Both the position numbers and the translations under genes were made by a program. Below, in pieces: positions 1-31,000 of a stretch of DNA of 64,000 bases. This stretch comes from Theodoxus fluviatilis. Lineage: Eukaryota; Mollusca; Gastropoda; Cycloneritida; Neritidae. The notes under the pieces were generated by a model. It made no database searches. It had not been told where the DNA came from and was given only the letters and a program-made list of their open reading frames with translations. Positions within the stretch are counted from its first letter, which is position 1, and each line of letters begins with the position of its first letter. The DNA lies in NCBI GenBank assembly GCA_034096865.1, contig JAWQFJ010017435.1, positions 1 to 64,000 on the forward strand, in the 5' to 3' direction.

Positions 1-54
1 CCCGGATGGTTCTACTTGGAAAGTTCTCACGCCACGACTGAAGCAGCAGCTCAC

Positions 55-17845
<17,791 letters not shown>

Positions 17846-18260
17846 CTTCGTTGTCTGTAAACAGGGTTAGATAGTCTCGAAACCAATAACTTCTATAAAT
17901 GATTAAATACTGTTAAAATATGTTATAATCATCAAACTAATGTATAAGAAATTAATCTGAATACGGTTTTGATTACTTTTTTAATGTCGAACCAAAACCT
18001 TCTATTGACGTCATAACATTTGCATATATCGCCGGCGAGAGGCTGCGAAGGATCTACACGACAGGCAAGATTCAACTATTGCTGGAAGCTTGAGACTCCT
18101 ATTTTGATCTCGGCGAACTAGCTTTACTGAATTTGTTTGTAAAAGGTTAGTATGCATAGTTTAACGAGTGATTGTTTTTTAGTTATTGATGAAAATGGCA
18201 CCAAGTTAGCAATGTTCGTTTGTCGATTTCAAGATGGCGCGCGGAAGTCCCGCGATTGTG
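17846..18260. promoter_or_regulatory. Putative bidirectional promoter TMEM67 / RBM12
   Basis: The region between the divergent genes contains a palindromic CRE (TGACGTCA, 18006-18013) and an octamer (ATTTGCAT, 18018-18025) 4 bp later. A YY1-like AAGATGGCG lies at 18231, followed by an ETS-like GCGGAAGT. A mirrored AAGATGGCG lies at the TMEM67 start codon (minus strand). CpG-bearing sequence (CGCCGGCG, GCGCGCGG) clusters here. The motifs are read directly; promoter activity is inferred. Confidence 0.45.
18030..18145 (+). other. Candidate non-coding first exon of the RBM12-like gene
   Basis: The GC-richer sequence from about 18030 ends TTGTAAAAG/GTTAGT, a usable donor on the plus strand about 300 bp from the TMEM67 ATG. 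Joined to the acceptor at 42845 it would give a 24.7-kb 5'UTR intron. The transcription start is not visible and the pairing is inference. A second possible donor (CGATT/GTGAGTACG) lies near 18256. Confidence 0.3.
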
Positions 18261-18678
18261 AGTACGCGTGATCGCGAGACAAAGCAGTGTTGCTTCAACG
18301 TCGGCTGGGTTTATGAAATGCAGATTTCTTATTGCAAGTTATATATATTAATAGGAGGCTGGTTCAACATTGCGGCGATGGATCACGATCGAAGTGTTCA
18401 CTAGACTGTAGACAGTTAAATTGCGCATGGCGTCGTGTTGGATCATGGCGGCATGATGGCCGTCATGCTAATTATGTGGAACTGAAGCGAAGCAACCCAG
18501 AAAGGAATCTACAATTACATGCATTTCCCACGATGTAACTGAAGTCCGCATTATCGAGGAGGAAATCTCAACAATCCCTCGATTAGTTATACACCGACGT
18601 ACAATTTGACGATTTGGAGAACTCGATACTTTTCGGTTTTCACTTCACAAATGCGTCAACTCGTTTGGCTATTGGAAG

Positions 18679-20276
18679 CAAAGACCATACATTACTAAGA
18701 CCGCGCACGGCTGTTTTTGCACTACGCGGAGCGAGGTACGGATTTAGAGTTACGTCCCCGTTTTCGCGTGTCTTTCGACGCTAGCGAGAATAGCAACGAG
18801 TAGGAGTCTGCAACCTTCGGCGGCTTGCTTTCCTCATTCTGCAAAGTACATTATACATAAAGCATGCAGCAGGGGATAATTGCAAAGAATTCACTTACCT
18901 CAGCGTATGGAAGAGGGTAGGTTTCCGAAACTAGGGATGCAGACGAATCCAGAATGCACTCGATCAATGTCTATCCTGCTTTACTCACGGTACTGAAGGG
19001 CAGGGTAAGGGAAAGTGAATACCAATGTCTTTCCACACGTTGCATTGTCTTCGTCATCACAGTTTTTAACAAATTCAGCATTTTTAACAACAGTATTTTC
19101 TCCTGAGGTACAACAGTGAAAGGATTCTTGTGCGTCACAAATTAGAAAGTTTGATGATGATTTTTCTGTTTTTGTTTTTTTTATGCGCGAAAGAGGCAGT
19201 GCAGTCATTGAGAGTTGATTTCAGGCGTACATGGACGAATGTGCTCACGATGCAAGGCCTTAGCTTGCAAGTTCCTCCTGGGCATTCAAGAGTGAGTTTA
19301 TTTCCGAGGAGAGAAACAAGCCGAGATTTCACTTTGTCCGAGTGAAGTACACTCTCAACGTTTTTGCTGTACACCTCTTCCATCATCTCCACTGCACGTG
19401 ACAGATCATCACTTGGTACTGTGAAACCTTTTCCTGCAGCGTGATTGTATTCAAAGCGGTCACTGCACAGGATAAGACCAGCAATAGACAGATGAGCAGC
19501 ACTTTCCCCCCTCAAATCTTGACGTCTTGAATTTTGCACCCTTTTGCTACATCTTGTCTCGTCTCGGGGCAAGCGGAAAAAAGATTTTCCACGACAGTCG
19601 TATCTGGCATTTGAACACAATATTGCAGCGCAGTTTTCTCCTCCGTGCCTTTGTCGCTTCATTTTCAGCTATGAGAGAATGAAAGTGTCGATTCTAATTC
19701 CAGCTAGAAACACCACAGTGTTCAGAGTTATGCGAGGAAAAGCTTTCTAACCTATTGACGCCAGTCACTTTTTCTAATGGGAGACCCAAAATGCCATCGC
19801 AGCTATATAGGCCTGTATGCTGCTCGATCGTCTGCTGCTCAGCGCACAGATCATAATTATGCATCTGGTGTTTATTCTTTATTAAGACCAGCTTGTTAGG
19901 GACGTGCTTTTCCATGGAGAAAATTGTGTTTAGATCTTTTAGGAGAGATATAGTTTACTGACACCTTGACCCTTTTCCCAGCTTTAGTGTGGGAATTTTC
20001 ATATTAGTGTTTACACTCGGTTCTCCACGCACTCAGCTAATTAGTAATCATGTTTACAAACTACGGAACAAATGGTTTCTCACATACATATCGCTTTCAA
20101 GAAATACTATAAAAACCACTTTATTCCTCACGCACGTGGCATAGATACAACACTCACTATATATGTGTATCTCGCACAAGCTCTCCGGGGGAGACACGCA
20201 AAAACTGGGAGATCACTCTGTTGGAAATCTCGCTAAAATGAGCAGAGTGCGCGATCTTAGTAACGTATGGTCTTTG
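18679..20276 (-). mobile_element. P-element-like unit with THAP ORF
   Basis: The ends are inverted repeats: the left 30 bp (CAAAGACCATACATTACTAA...) matches the reverse complement of the right 30 bp at 28 of 30 positions. Subterminal inverted similarity follows (GTTTTCGCGTGTCT versus GTTTTTGCGTGTCT), a layout like P elements. Flanks carry TTGGAAG (18672-18678) and ATGGAAG (20277-20283), 6 of 7 identical, a possible target duplication. The interior encodes only a degraded THAP-type N-terminus on the minus strand, so the copy is non-autonomous at 1598 bp. It lies less than 1 kb from the TMEM67 start, between the divergent genes. Confidence 0.6.
18990..19662 (-). pseudogene. THAP-domain transposase-like fragment
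   Basis: The ORF from 19662 begins MKRQRHGGENCAAILCSN with C-x4-C, followed by FFRLPRD, a usual THAP motif. LILCSDRFE stands where CxxHF is expected, so the zinc-binding His is Arg and the domain is probably non-functional. It runs to LECPGGTCKLRPCIVSTFVH and VRLKSTLN. The frame closes at 19135 after an A-rich stretch. A shifted frame continues (LICDAQESFHCC) to a donor-like TACC/GTGAGT at about 18990. No DDE-type core is present. This is a remnant of the surrounding P-like element; a cellular THAP gene is less likely. Confidence 0.6.
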
Positions 20277-20487
20277 ATGGAAGGTCTTCAGTCAAACCAA
20301 TACCGAAACAGCGCAGACAGGTAAAGGCGCCCGAGTCAGTTGCGTAATTGAAAATATTGTCAGATGCGTACTTGAAATCTTGACGAATGTGGACCACGCT
20401 GCGCGAGTGGCCTCGTTGCCTACGACTTACGAGCGGGCAGATTTGATACACGCTCTCCCATTCATTATTGGTAGTAACTGGACACAC
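20257..20487 (-). other. Unrecognised ORF at right end of P-like element
   Basis: A 76-codon ORF (MCPVTTNNEWESVYQICPLV...) ends inside the right inverted repeat. No family is recognised. It may be chance. Confidence 0.15.
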
Positions 20488-20645
20488 CGATTTTCATACA
20501 TACTTAGTCAAGCTAAATTTTACTTGCACGAATTTAAAGGCATGACGTAAAAAGGTTCCTTTAAAATGTTTGCATTCACACTCGAAGAAATACAACTTGT
20601 CTGTTTGCATACAAGCAATGTGAATTCGGGTGGCATTCATTGACA

Positions 20646-20768
<123 letters not shown>

Positions 20769-20884
20769 CCGTCTGTGGATTGGGGTTTAAACTAAAGGAA
20801 AGACTAGTCTCCCTACACAATTCATTGAAGGCAAATAACAAAAAAAAAGTGACTTTACATTTTCTCTTATTCTAACAAACTAAT

Positions 20885-20885
<1 letters not shown>

Positions 20886-20978
<93 letters not shown>
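20886..20978 (+). repeat. Compound (TG)n-(AG)n
   Basis: (TG)n to 20940 then (AG)n to 20977. Confidence 0.97.
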
Positions 20979-20979
<1 letters not shown>

Positions 20980-21259
20980 AATAACCATAATTAGTGTACA
21001 ATGACTGGTGGGCTGTTAAATTTAATTCATTTTCTCTCTCCAGTCCTAGATGGTCACTGTCACATCTAATAGGACCAGATAGATTTGGTTAACTATGTGT
21101 AACATCACAGTCTGTTTTTAAAGCATTTTGTTGATGTGGAAGCCGAGATGTCATGAAGTAACTCTCAAGATGGAGTTTGCAGATATTAACTCTTAACGTC
21201 CTATAAGGAATTTCACAACTACAAGCCCCAGTCCTGTAAGGTTTTAGAGAAAATGACAC

Positions 21260-21482
21260 TTAACCCATTATGACCAGATGCTACTCGCGCGTTACATCTC
21301 CCTTTCAGACCGGATGCTACGCAGACGTCACATTTGACAGTGGTATACTTCTTGTTTCTAGGAAGTGTAGAAGTGAAGACATACATTTTTTCATGAGTGC
21401 TGTCAACTTTGTTTTTTCCTGAAAAAACCCTCAGGTTTTTGGAAGCCGTTTTCATCACATGCTGTAGGTCATAATGGGTTAA
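21260..21482 (+). mobile_element. TTAA MITE family M, copy 1
   Basis: TTAA flanks a 215-bp element whose ends are CCCATTATGACC and GGTCATAATGGG. It is non-coding in essence. It is nested 74 bp inside the piggyBac-like unit. A second copy lies at 54353-54574 in inverted orientation. TTAA plus CCC...GGG termini are the piggyBac-type signature. Confidence 0.8.
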
Positions 21483-21851
21483 TACAGGTTATTTGTTAAA
21501 AAAAACTCAAACTTCTATAATATTGTATGAATCTGTAAGAATTTTTTTTGGTGTAGTCAGTCAATAATGAATGTTGGTCATTCTAAGATCAAGTACAGAG
21601 TGTTTTTGATATTTTTCTTTGCTTTATTTGCATGTAATTAGCATAATTACAGGCAAATAAATGGGGAAAAAATGTTTCTATGAATATAAATACATTAAAT
21701 AAGAAAAAAACACACGACAAACACCAAAATCAAAGGCTTTCGGGCACATGCCCTTCTTCAGTGAACGATGGAGAAACACAGAAATGATGCAACACGTGAC
21801 GTAAAAAAACTTTAGAATGACATGATGTAGGCACTCCAGAGCTCTCCCCCT

Positions 21852-22096
<245 letters not shown>

Positions 22097-22169
22097 CCAC
22101 CCTCATCCAAAAAAAATGTTCGAGCCCGAGATCTCGGAGTCCGAGCTCTCTCAGCGTCGTGTCCAGAGT

Positions 22170-22314
<145 letters not shown>

Positions 22315-23156
22315 GTCAAACACATTCAGTTCTTCAGGGTAGTTGGTGCGCAATATATAAAAACTTTGTAATTTGTTATGATTTTGTAACGATTCCTTGA
22401 TGTATGTATGGTCTTTGATAACGGGCAATCGCTCGCTGTCTCTCATTAGGTGCTTCAGTAGCACCTGATGTGAGCTGGCAGCTGAATGACGTCCTTCATA
22501 GTGAATGATTGAACAGAATGATTGTTCCTTTGCCATTCTGCCACGCCTAAAGTCTTGTCATGGACCGTGATGAACATTTCCTCTTCAAAGAGTTGCAGAC
22601 AATACTCTACTGGTTCTGCATCAAGTCCAAGTAGTATTTGTGGAACAACTACTTCAACAAAAGGATCATTAGCTAACTAAACTCCTAGACAGTGTCTGAC
22701 CATTCGGCGACGCTGAAATCATCATCCAATGACGTAGTGGAAATAATTTGCTCATGGAAGTCCAATTAATCACCTGTGTGGACACTGGAAACCGTTACAT
22801 CATACTGAGCCGACTCTTCGAGTTTAACGTGTCTAGATCAAACATTTCATTAAAAAAACTAATCGCTGCTAGAACCGTATTTGGTAATATCGTCTGCCAT
22901 CTTCATAATGGAGAACGCCCACAAAAAAGAGCGATAAAAGCCAAATAACTCGGTAGAAATTGATCAAAATCTGTTGAAAATTCACAGAGACGCACTAACC
23001 AAGTGGAAGTAGCGCAGTAATTTCCTTTAGTCCCTAGAGAGCTTCTTGCCAGAGTTATCTCCCTTGGTACTGAAGCGGTGAATCACGAGCAGTTACAAGC
23101 GGCATAGGATTTAGCCTCACGAGCGGTTAGGAACGGTGCAGGACGTTAAGAGTTAA

Positions 23157-24726
23157 ACACCCCTAAAAATGTGTGCTAATGAATGTTGCTCAGATGGTTT
23201 GCTCCAAGTTGTGCATGGGGAAATGAGATGTCTGAAAGTGTCTGAGACTGAACAGTATGCTGTGCAGGATTAAATGGAATCAGCCAATGAATGCTTTTAT
23301 CAGAACTATTCTCTCCTGTGCACGTGTGAAGCTCGTTGCCTTGATATGCATTGATACTTTTTTATACTTTGGAAGCTAAGTGCAGAGACCCTCATGGCAA
23401 TGAGATAAGGGTCATATTGGACATGTATGTACATTCTTCCCTTTTAGCAGTTAGATTCTTGTGCCTTAAACACAACTGCATGGAATGCCATTGTGGATTG
23501 GATGGGATAGGGTGGGACAGGGATTTTCCAGCTACCCTTCCATACACAACATTTGTGTTAGTGTGTGCAGATTTGACACAGACTGATTGAACAACATCTT
23601 GAATGCCTCACTAGTGTCGCATCTGCCTTTCATGATGGATTGTTGCATCTTGGGTCTGTAGTCCACGACTTCAGCCATTGCTGTAGCCAAACCCTGGCCA
23701 CGTTGTGTCATAGGATATTAAGACTTCAGAACCTTCACCCTGGTTTCCACAAGGCAACAATGGCATTTCAATGCAAGTCCCACCAAATACTTTCCATCTG
23801 TACATCATGCATACAGTGCAGGAACCAGATGATTTCCCTATACCACAATTCTGTACAATGAAGTAATCTTTGATACCTTTAGTTTAAGGCATTTAGTTTA
23901 CTGCCTGACTTAGAAGCCGAGAGTAATAGAAACCACATCACAGAAAAGTAATTGCATGTATACTCCATCCTCAACTTATATCACTGGCCCCATCTGCATT
24001 TCCACCCCACCCACCTGAAATTGACCTTAAAACAATATGTGGAAGAGGTAATGATTTACATGTGGAGTAGTTCACACTACCTGTTAGAGTACTCAGATAA
24101 CGGTTAAAGCAAAGGAAAACCTGTCAAACTAACGGAAAAAGAAAGAAAAACTTGTCATAAATTTAGATACAAGTTCTTTAAAATCTAATACCTTATCAAA
24201 TCTCATGATGCTTTATGTATGGAGTGGATTCATGTTATATCATTTTGTGCATGGCTGACAACACACCTGCCATTTAGCCTACATTATTGCAAGCCATTCT
24301 CTACTTGGTGTCAGTGTTGATGTAAAACTGCTCATGCCACACCTGTTAGACATCCACCAAACTTCAAAAAGAAAAAAAAAGAAGAAGAATACATACATGC
24401 ATGCTTATGTCTCACTAATTCAATGTTTCATTCAAAGCAGGATAATAGCTGCACAAATGCAAATAGAAGCTGCTCATATGCAAACTTGCAAAAATTGTGT
24501 CAATCCCATAGTAAACCACAGGATGATTACAACGCAATGTCAGAGTGAAAATATTCACTCAGCACCTGATAGATATCCACACAACTTTGCAGACCTATAG
24601 AGGAAACATGCAAGATCATGGCTCACTTATTTGTTATGAAATCAAAGCAGACTAGTCAATTTAGTTTCTGAAAAATTGACATTTTCACGATTAGTTAACG
24701 AAATTCCACTGCAAATGGTGCTTATC
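23157..24726. other. Intergenic / RBM12 5'UTR-intron sequence, nothing recognised
   Basis: AT-rich, with no ORF above 88 codons and no repeat signature visible by eye. Confidence 0.5.
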
Positions 24727-25655
24727 CCTCCAGGTTTACTGGAGGTCCTACAGACTTTATCTGTCTGTCTGTGTGTGTGTCTGTCTGTCCAGACTTAACG
24801 GCTGATATCTCAAAAACTACTGGACGGATTTCATTGACATTTTGCACACTTCCTGGAAGTTAGGTCCGATTGTATCAAATTTTCAAAATCGAGGCTTGAA
24901 AAGAAAGTGAATTTTTTAGGTCGTAAACTCGAAAACCCCCCCTAAAATGTCAATTGATGGAATGGCGAAATGCAAAATGTGTGACGTGATCATTTGACAT
25001 CGAATAACGTGACGTAATTTTATCTGTGTGTCTGTCTGTCAGTCCCGACTTAATGGCTGATATCTCAAAAACTACTGGATGGATTTCCTTGACATTTTGC
25101 ACACTTACTGAAAGTTAAGTCCGATTGAATGTATCAAATTTTCAGAATCGAGGTTTGAAAAGAAAGTGATATTTTTTTTAAGGTTGTAAACTCCAAAACC
25201 CCTCCCTCAAATGTCAGTTGACGGAATGGCGAAATGCTTGGCCTAATGGCAGTGAATCGATATTAAACTTGGCAGAAATAGACCTTGAGTATCCTAAAAT
25301 GTACAAGACCACTCAAATTTCATGAACTATCACCCATTTTCCTACAATTTACAGTGCAAAATACGAACCAAGGGGGTTTACGGAAAAGAATGTTATAAAT
25401 GCTTTACAAACACTCAGTCATATCAGTTCTCCAATGGCACATCTGGTAGAGCGTTGGACTCTTGGTCATGCGTGACCAGGTTCGATTCTGCGCTGAAAAT
25501 TTTTTTCTTCTCTTATTTCGAGAGGTGGTGGGTTCGAACCCGACCTGGTTTTTGGTGTTTTTGTGTGTGTGTGTTTTTTTCCCCCTCTTTTCTCGAGAGG
25601 TTGCGGGTTCGAACCCGATCTTAAAAAAAATTTTTTTATTGCCAAAACCTGGAGG
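24727..25655 (+). mobile_element. Candidate composite element with duplicated 210-bp module
   Basis: CCTCCAGGTTT (24727-24737) is matched by AAACCTGGAGG (25645-25655) at the other end. Inside, a module (ACTTAACGGCTGATATCTCA, AAAACTACTGGACGGATTTC, TTTTGCACACTTCC, GGAATGGCGAAATGC) occurs twice, at about 24756-24979 and 25018-25236. It is followed by the tRNA-like unit. The grouping as one element is inference; the direct duplication is clear. Confidence 0.45.
25428..25620 (+). repeat. tRNA-Lys-like SINE head with three B boxes
   Basis: GGCACATCTGGTAGAGCGTT + GGACTCTTGGTCA + CCAGGTTCGATTC has the A-box, anticodon-arm (CTCTTGG, Lys CUU-like) and B-box order of a tRNA, but the acceptor stem does not pair well. 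Two further B-box-like GGGTTCGAACCCGA sequences follow, at about 25530 and 25605, each after a TCGAGAGGT. This is a Pol III-type retroposon head or tRNA relic, not a functional tRNA. Confidence 0.6.
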
Positions 25656-26295
25656 TTCAGCGCCAGCGGTTTTTATTACTGTTTTTCATTGTATACATGC
25701 CTGATCTTGATAATCAAAAGCAGATTTGGGATTCTTCTCATTCTGGATTGCAAAGGCTTGATTCTACCCACATTGCAGCGAAGTTGTGTGCAAGGTTTGT
25801 TTTGTCTGCCAGAGTTAACTTCACCTGAAATGTGCATCACATGATACGCATTGAGCCATCCACAGCCACACCCCTTTCTTGCTGCAGCTCGCGTGGTATC
25901 ACATGCAGGCGGCAAAATGGCTTCCACGCGAACGCCGACTGACTCGTTGCGTTGTATTCGGACAGCATTTGTGTCTCATTTTTACCAGACAGTGAGAAGA
26001 TTTCTCAGACTGTGATAGACAGGGTATGAATACAATACTACTCATGCTATTTAGACGAAATTAAGATCAGTGATGACGCTGTGGAAAATTTTGACCAATC
26101 CAAGGACGATCAATTAACGCATTGCTAGTAATATTTGTCTCACGCACACTTACATAGTCATTTCACATCTACTGTGTACCCGCATTCATTCGTTAACACA
26201 CAAATGCGGGCATTGTGATCCAAATAGAGCAAACACTATACAATACTAATGTTCGTATAATCTGTGTCGTTAAAAAATGTGCAGTACACAGTACA

Positions 26296-26444
<149 letters not shown>

Positions 26445-26553
26445 TGTGAAATATATGACATGAGTCGCAGTGCCCAAGCTCAAAGACCCATCAGGAACGC
26501 GCATTGACATAAATGGGTTTGATCACTGCCATTGTAAGTTGGGCGGGTTGGGG

Positions 26554-26772
26554 GACACACACACACACACACACACAGACAGACATACACATACGCACTC
26601 GCACACGCATACACACACACACACACACACACACGCACTCTCACACACACAGAGTCACACACACACACAGTGACACACAGCGACACACATACACACGCGC
26701 GCGCACACACACACACACATACGCACTCACACACACACACAGAGACAGACAGACACAGACAGACAGAGACAG

Positions 26773-26804
<32 letters not shown>

Positions 26805-26850
26805 TGACAGACACACACACAGACAGACAGACAGACACACACACACAGAG
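26554..26850 (+). repeat. Long imperfect (CA)n / CAGACA array
   Basis: About 300 bp of CA with CAGA, CGCA and GCGC interruptions. Confidence 0.95.
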
Positions 26851-27226
26851 CGAGACGGGAGCGAGGTACCAAGGTGAACTGGTGCGAAGAGGAAATGAAA
26901 AAGAACTCGTGTTTTGGTGGCGAGGTCTTCGTACTCACCAGAGCATGTGACCCACTGGCAGTGAACAACCATTTTGCTGTGGTTGTGCGATAGGCTAGAA
27001 CCGAAGCGAAAACGCATGATGGAGTCAAAGAGACAAGAATGAAGCGCGCTGGTACCAGACAGTGCCATATTTGATACCAGTGTGAGCCAGTGAAGTCTGC
27101 GCTAAAAATAGACTAGTTCCGTGCCAGCGAGTGGCTAAGCCCAGCGACCGCGTGGGCCGTGTGGATGACTCCATGGTGGAACATCTCTTCAGGACTGTCT
27201 GAATCCTCAGCTTTGGTTCAATCTTT

Positions 27227-28071
27227 GACTCACAAGCGAAGCAAAAGTGAGTCTTTGTACTCACCCTTTTCGTCCGTCCGGTCCGGCGTCCGGGCGTCCG
27301 AAAACTTTAACGTTGGATTTTTCTCGCAGACTATTAAGTCTATCAATACCAAATGTGGCATGATGGTGTATGATGACAAGGCCTCAAAAAACATACATAG
27401 TGACTTAACCTTGCTTCAAGGTCAAGGTCGCAGGGGCCATAAATGTTGTCTAAAAAACAGTCATTTTTCACATTTTCTCAATTTTCTCTGAAGTTTTTGA
27501 GATTGGATACCTGACCTATATATGGTATATAGGGCAAAGTAATCCCTATCTTTTGACACCAGTTTGGTTGACCTTGCTTCAAGGTCAAGGTCACAGGAGC
27601 TCTTCAAGTTAGATTGTATACATATTTTGAAGTGACCCTGACCCTGAACTATGGAAGATAACTGTTTCAAACTTAATAATTATGTGGGGCACATGTTATA
27701 CTTTCATCATGAGACACATTTGGTCACATATCATCAAGGTCAAGGTCACTTTGATCCTTATGAAATGTGACCAAAATGGGGTAGTGAACCACTAAAAGTG
27801 ACCATATCTCATGGTAGAAAGTGCCAATAAGCACCATTGTGCTTCCTATGTCTTGAATTAACAGCTTTGTGTTGCATGACCTTGGATGACCTTGACCTTG
27901 GGTCAAAGTCACATGTATTTTGGTAGGAAAAATGTGTAAAGCATTTCTTAGTGTATGATGTCATTGGTAGGTTTAGTTGTTTGACCTTGACATTGAAGGT
28001 CACCTGAAGGTCAAGGTCATATAAAGGTCAAGGTCAAGCATGTAAGTCGTATGGGCTTTGCCCTTCTTGTT
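27227..28071 (+). mobile_element. AGGTCA-rich dispersed element, copy 1
   Basis: It starts GCGAAGCAAAAGTGAGTC and ends GGGCTTTGCCCTTCTTGTTA. It shares nearly all blocks with 36684-38092, including AACTTTAACGTTGGATTTTT, TATTAAGTCTATCAA and GACCTTGCTTCAAGGTCAAG. It carries at least four perfect AGGTCAAGGTCA motifs. No coding capacity. Terminal structure and target duplication are unclear. Confidence 0.75.
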
Positions 28072-31000
28072 AGACATAGTCGTCCTCTTAGCTCACTGCA
28101 GTGGGAATAAACATGCGTTGAAATTGTAGCCTTATTAGCATCTTGAAACACTTATTTTTTCATCCAACTCATTCTCTTTCTGGTGAAACATGAACCCAGA
28201 ACTTAAATCACTGGATCAATGAATGCCACAGCTTTCCCACGTTTCTTGAATACATCCAGTTTGCAATGTACCAAAACTGCAGTGCAGTTCTGTGGAGGGT
28301 GTAAAATGGGCACTTTTGGCTAAAGCTCACCAGGCAGTCTGGTGCAGGGGAAATTTGTCAGTAAGACTTCCGCAGCCAGGCGCCACTCTGCCCACTAAAA
28401 AGTGCAGACCCTGTGTCCTACTTCTGCCACTTCAACCCAGCAATGGAGTTACGCTTATGATAGGGATGTTTAAAATAGAAAACGACGTTTCTGACATCTG
28501 CACACTTTGCCTGAATTGTATTATTAATGTGTAATTCAATTATCCCATATTTACATCATGACTCATACTTGGCGCCTGGCTGTGGAATTTTTTCCAGAGG
28601 AAAAGCTGGGCTTCATTAACTTGATAAAAAGCGTTTTTAATAGGCTGCTAAGGACTGCTGCCCATTTGTATCAGTTCATGCTGAAAAGAGTCCATTTTGC
28701 CCTTCAACAGTTTTGGCAGCTGTGCAATGCTGCATTACACTACCAAGTGGATTTCAAGTTCTCTGAACTCATGAACCACATAGAAGATACGGTACCTCAA
28801 TTATAGGAGTTAAAAGTAATACACACGATGCACTCCTGAAGATGTTCTAAACTCGGCTCAAAAGAGTTATTGAAAATGTTGATGTATTGAACATTAAATG
28901 AAAAGGCCTCTTCTTATCACCACTCTAAAAGAAACATAAAATTAGAGTAAAATCATGTATGTGTACTTGTATGACAAATTCATCAACATGACTCAACGTT
29001 TGGTTTCACTGGACCCCATACAACACAACCACCTAACATTTGCTTCCACCGCCACCTAACATTTGCTCCCACCACTACCTTGCTCACCCATGCTTGTCCT
29101 GTCTAATGCCCAAGTTTTTAGCAGGAGATGGATTTGAGATATACAAGTCCCTGTGATCACATTCTCATGCAACTTCACTTTGTATCTAAGTCGAATCTCC
29201 TTTCAGCAGGAAACCAACACATCAAAATCACAACTTGAGTGTGTGGAGGTTCACTTTCCCATCAATGCACATTCATCCAAGTTTGACTGAAGAATAACCA
29301 ACAAGACATATCATGCTCCTCCGAAAAGCTGAACCTCTTGGGGAAGGCAAAAGGTCTTGTTATATAAGATTCAGGTTATCCGAGGTGTGAATACACTAAA
29401 TTTTATTGTCCTAAGTTTGTGTTGACCAAGCTATGGAGAAATTGATCTTTTCTGTTGAATGATTGGCTTTTCTGATGTCAGACTAAGTGTCAAAGATATT
29501 TAGTGATAGTGATGGAAAAATTATGACAGCTTCTGTTAATTGTTTCGCAATATAATGCAGGAGCTTGGATTGATAGCAAGGTTAACTTTAAGCTTTTAGT
29601 GAAGTTGATGGGGGGGGGGGAGGGGGGGGGGGGGGGCGGGGGGGGGGAGTCGCTTGAGAGATGTTAAACTTGAATAAACAGCAACAATAAAAAAAGGAAG
29701 GAAAATATGCTTGTATTGAACTAACGGTACAACTGCCTAAGGACTAAGAAGCTTCATGAATAGATGAAAGTGCCACCTATAGTGGTTGCAAGTTCATAAA
29801 CCCCTGGAGTGCTGTGATAACCAAATAGAGGCACACTTAAAGTGCACTGGCATTGATGACAGACCCGCTCAGATGCGTTGTGCTCTCATTGGTTGATAGA
29901 ACTATTGGAGATTGAGCTTAGTGAAGGTACTGTGAAGTGGTAATTCATCCTGTGGCATTCCGCAGTCGCAGTCCGAATTTTTGGACTTTGGCTCAGAGGG
30001 TTAAAAGGCCGATTCCCACATAACGACTATGTTTGTTGAGCTGCAGGCAGGCACATAGCGAGTGCTGTAGTCCAGCAGCTTGGAAAATGTCACTTTTGTG
30101 TATTTTGTTTACAATTGGCAGCAAGTAGACCCAGTTCAACTTTGAACAAGTGGTTCATGAATGAATAGCCAATCACTGCAGAGCAAAAATGTTATGTAGT
30201 GCAACTGCCATAATCTGCAATGGCAGTGTCTTCAGTTTTAGCTGATTTTGATACTGAGGACCAACTGGTGTGTTTGTACTCTGAAAATGAAGTTTTGTGG
30301 AACACAATACAAACTTGCTTACTGTGTGCTTGCAGTGTGAAGTGACAATGAAGCTGCCTCCAGACACAGCGAGGAATGAGCTCCATAGTCTTTTGATGAC
30401 TGTGCTTAAATTGTTCCAGCTGTGTATAAATTGGCCTTATTGCAAACTCTGTCCGTTCTTGAGCTGCAACATTTGTACACGATAAATCAGGCAGCCTAAA
30501 CAGGATGACATGCATAAATTAGTTACTGATGCATTACCATGGGAATGTTAATCTGGGAGTCAATGAAAAGGCCTGATGAAATGGGTTATCCCTCTTTATC
30601 TGATCCTTCATATTTAAGATTTTGCTAAACAAAACATGTGAATACTGAGCTTTTAATAACTCTAATAAACAGACGTGAAATGCTTGAACCAATCTCTCAG
30701 GTAAAGGGGGGATTAGGAAAAAAGTATCACTTTTTACAACCAGATCTAAAAGTTCCCAAATCATCCACTTCGTATTGAGAGGATAAAAATAAATGGTCGC
30801 GTTTCTCTGTTGAATGAGAATATCTCCCACTGTCATTGTGCTGAGCAAGTTGTGGAGTCCAGCATAAAGCCTTGTGATTTGGGCACACAGCCAGCCAGAT
30901 GCCAGGATGATGCCTGTGGACACAACACTCTTCTGCTGGAGCCAATGTCCCTGGAGCCTTTGGGACCTACTCCAGTAGCTCAGACATTGGCAGCCCTTAG

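Noticed and set aside
25428..25500. Functional tRNA-Lys gene
   Set aside because: Anticodon arm and B box are tRNA-like but acceptor and D arms do not pair and extra B boxes follow; treated as retroposon.
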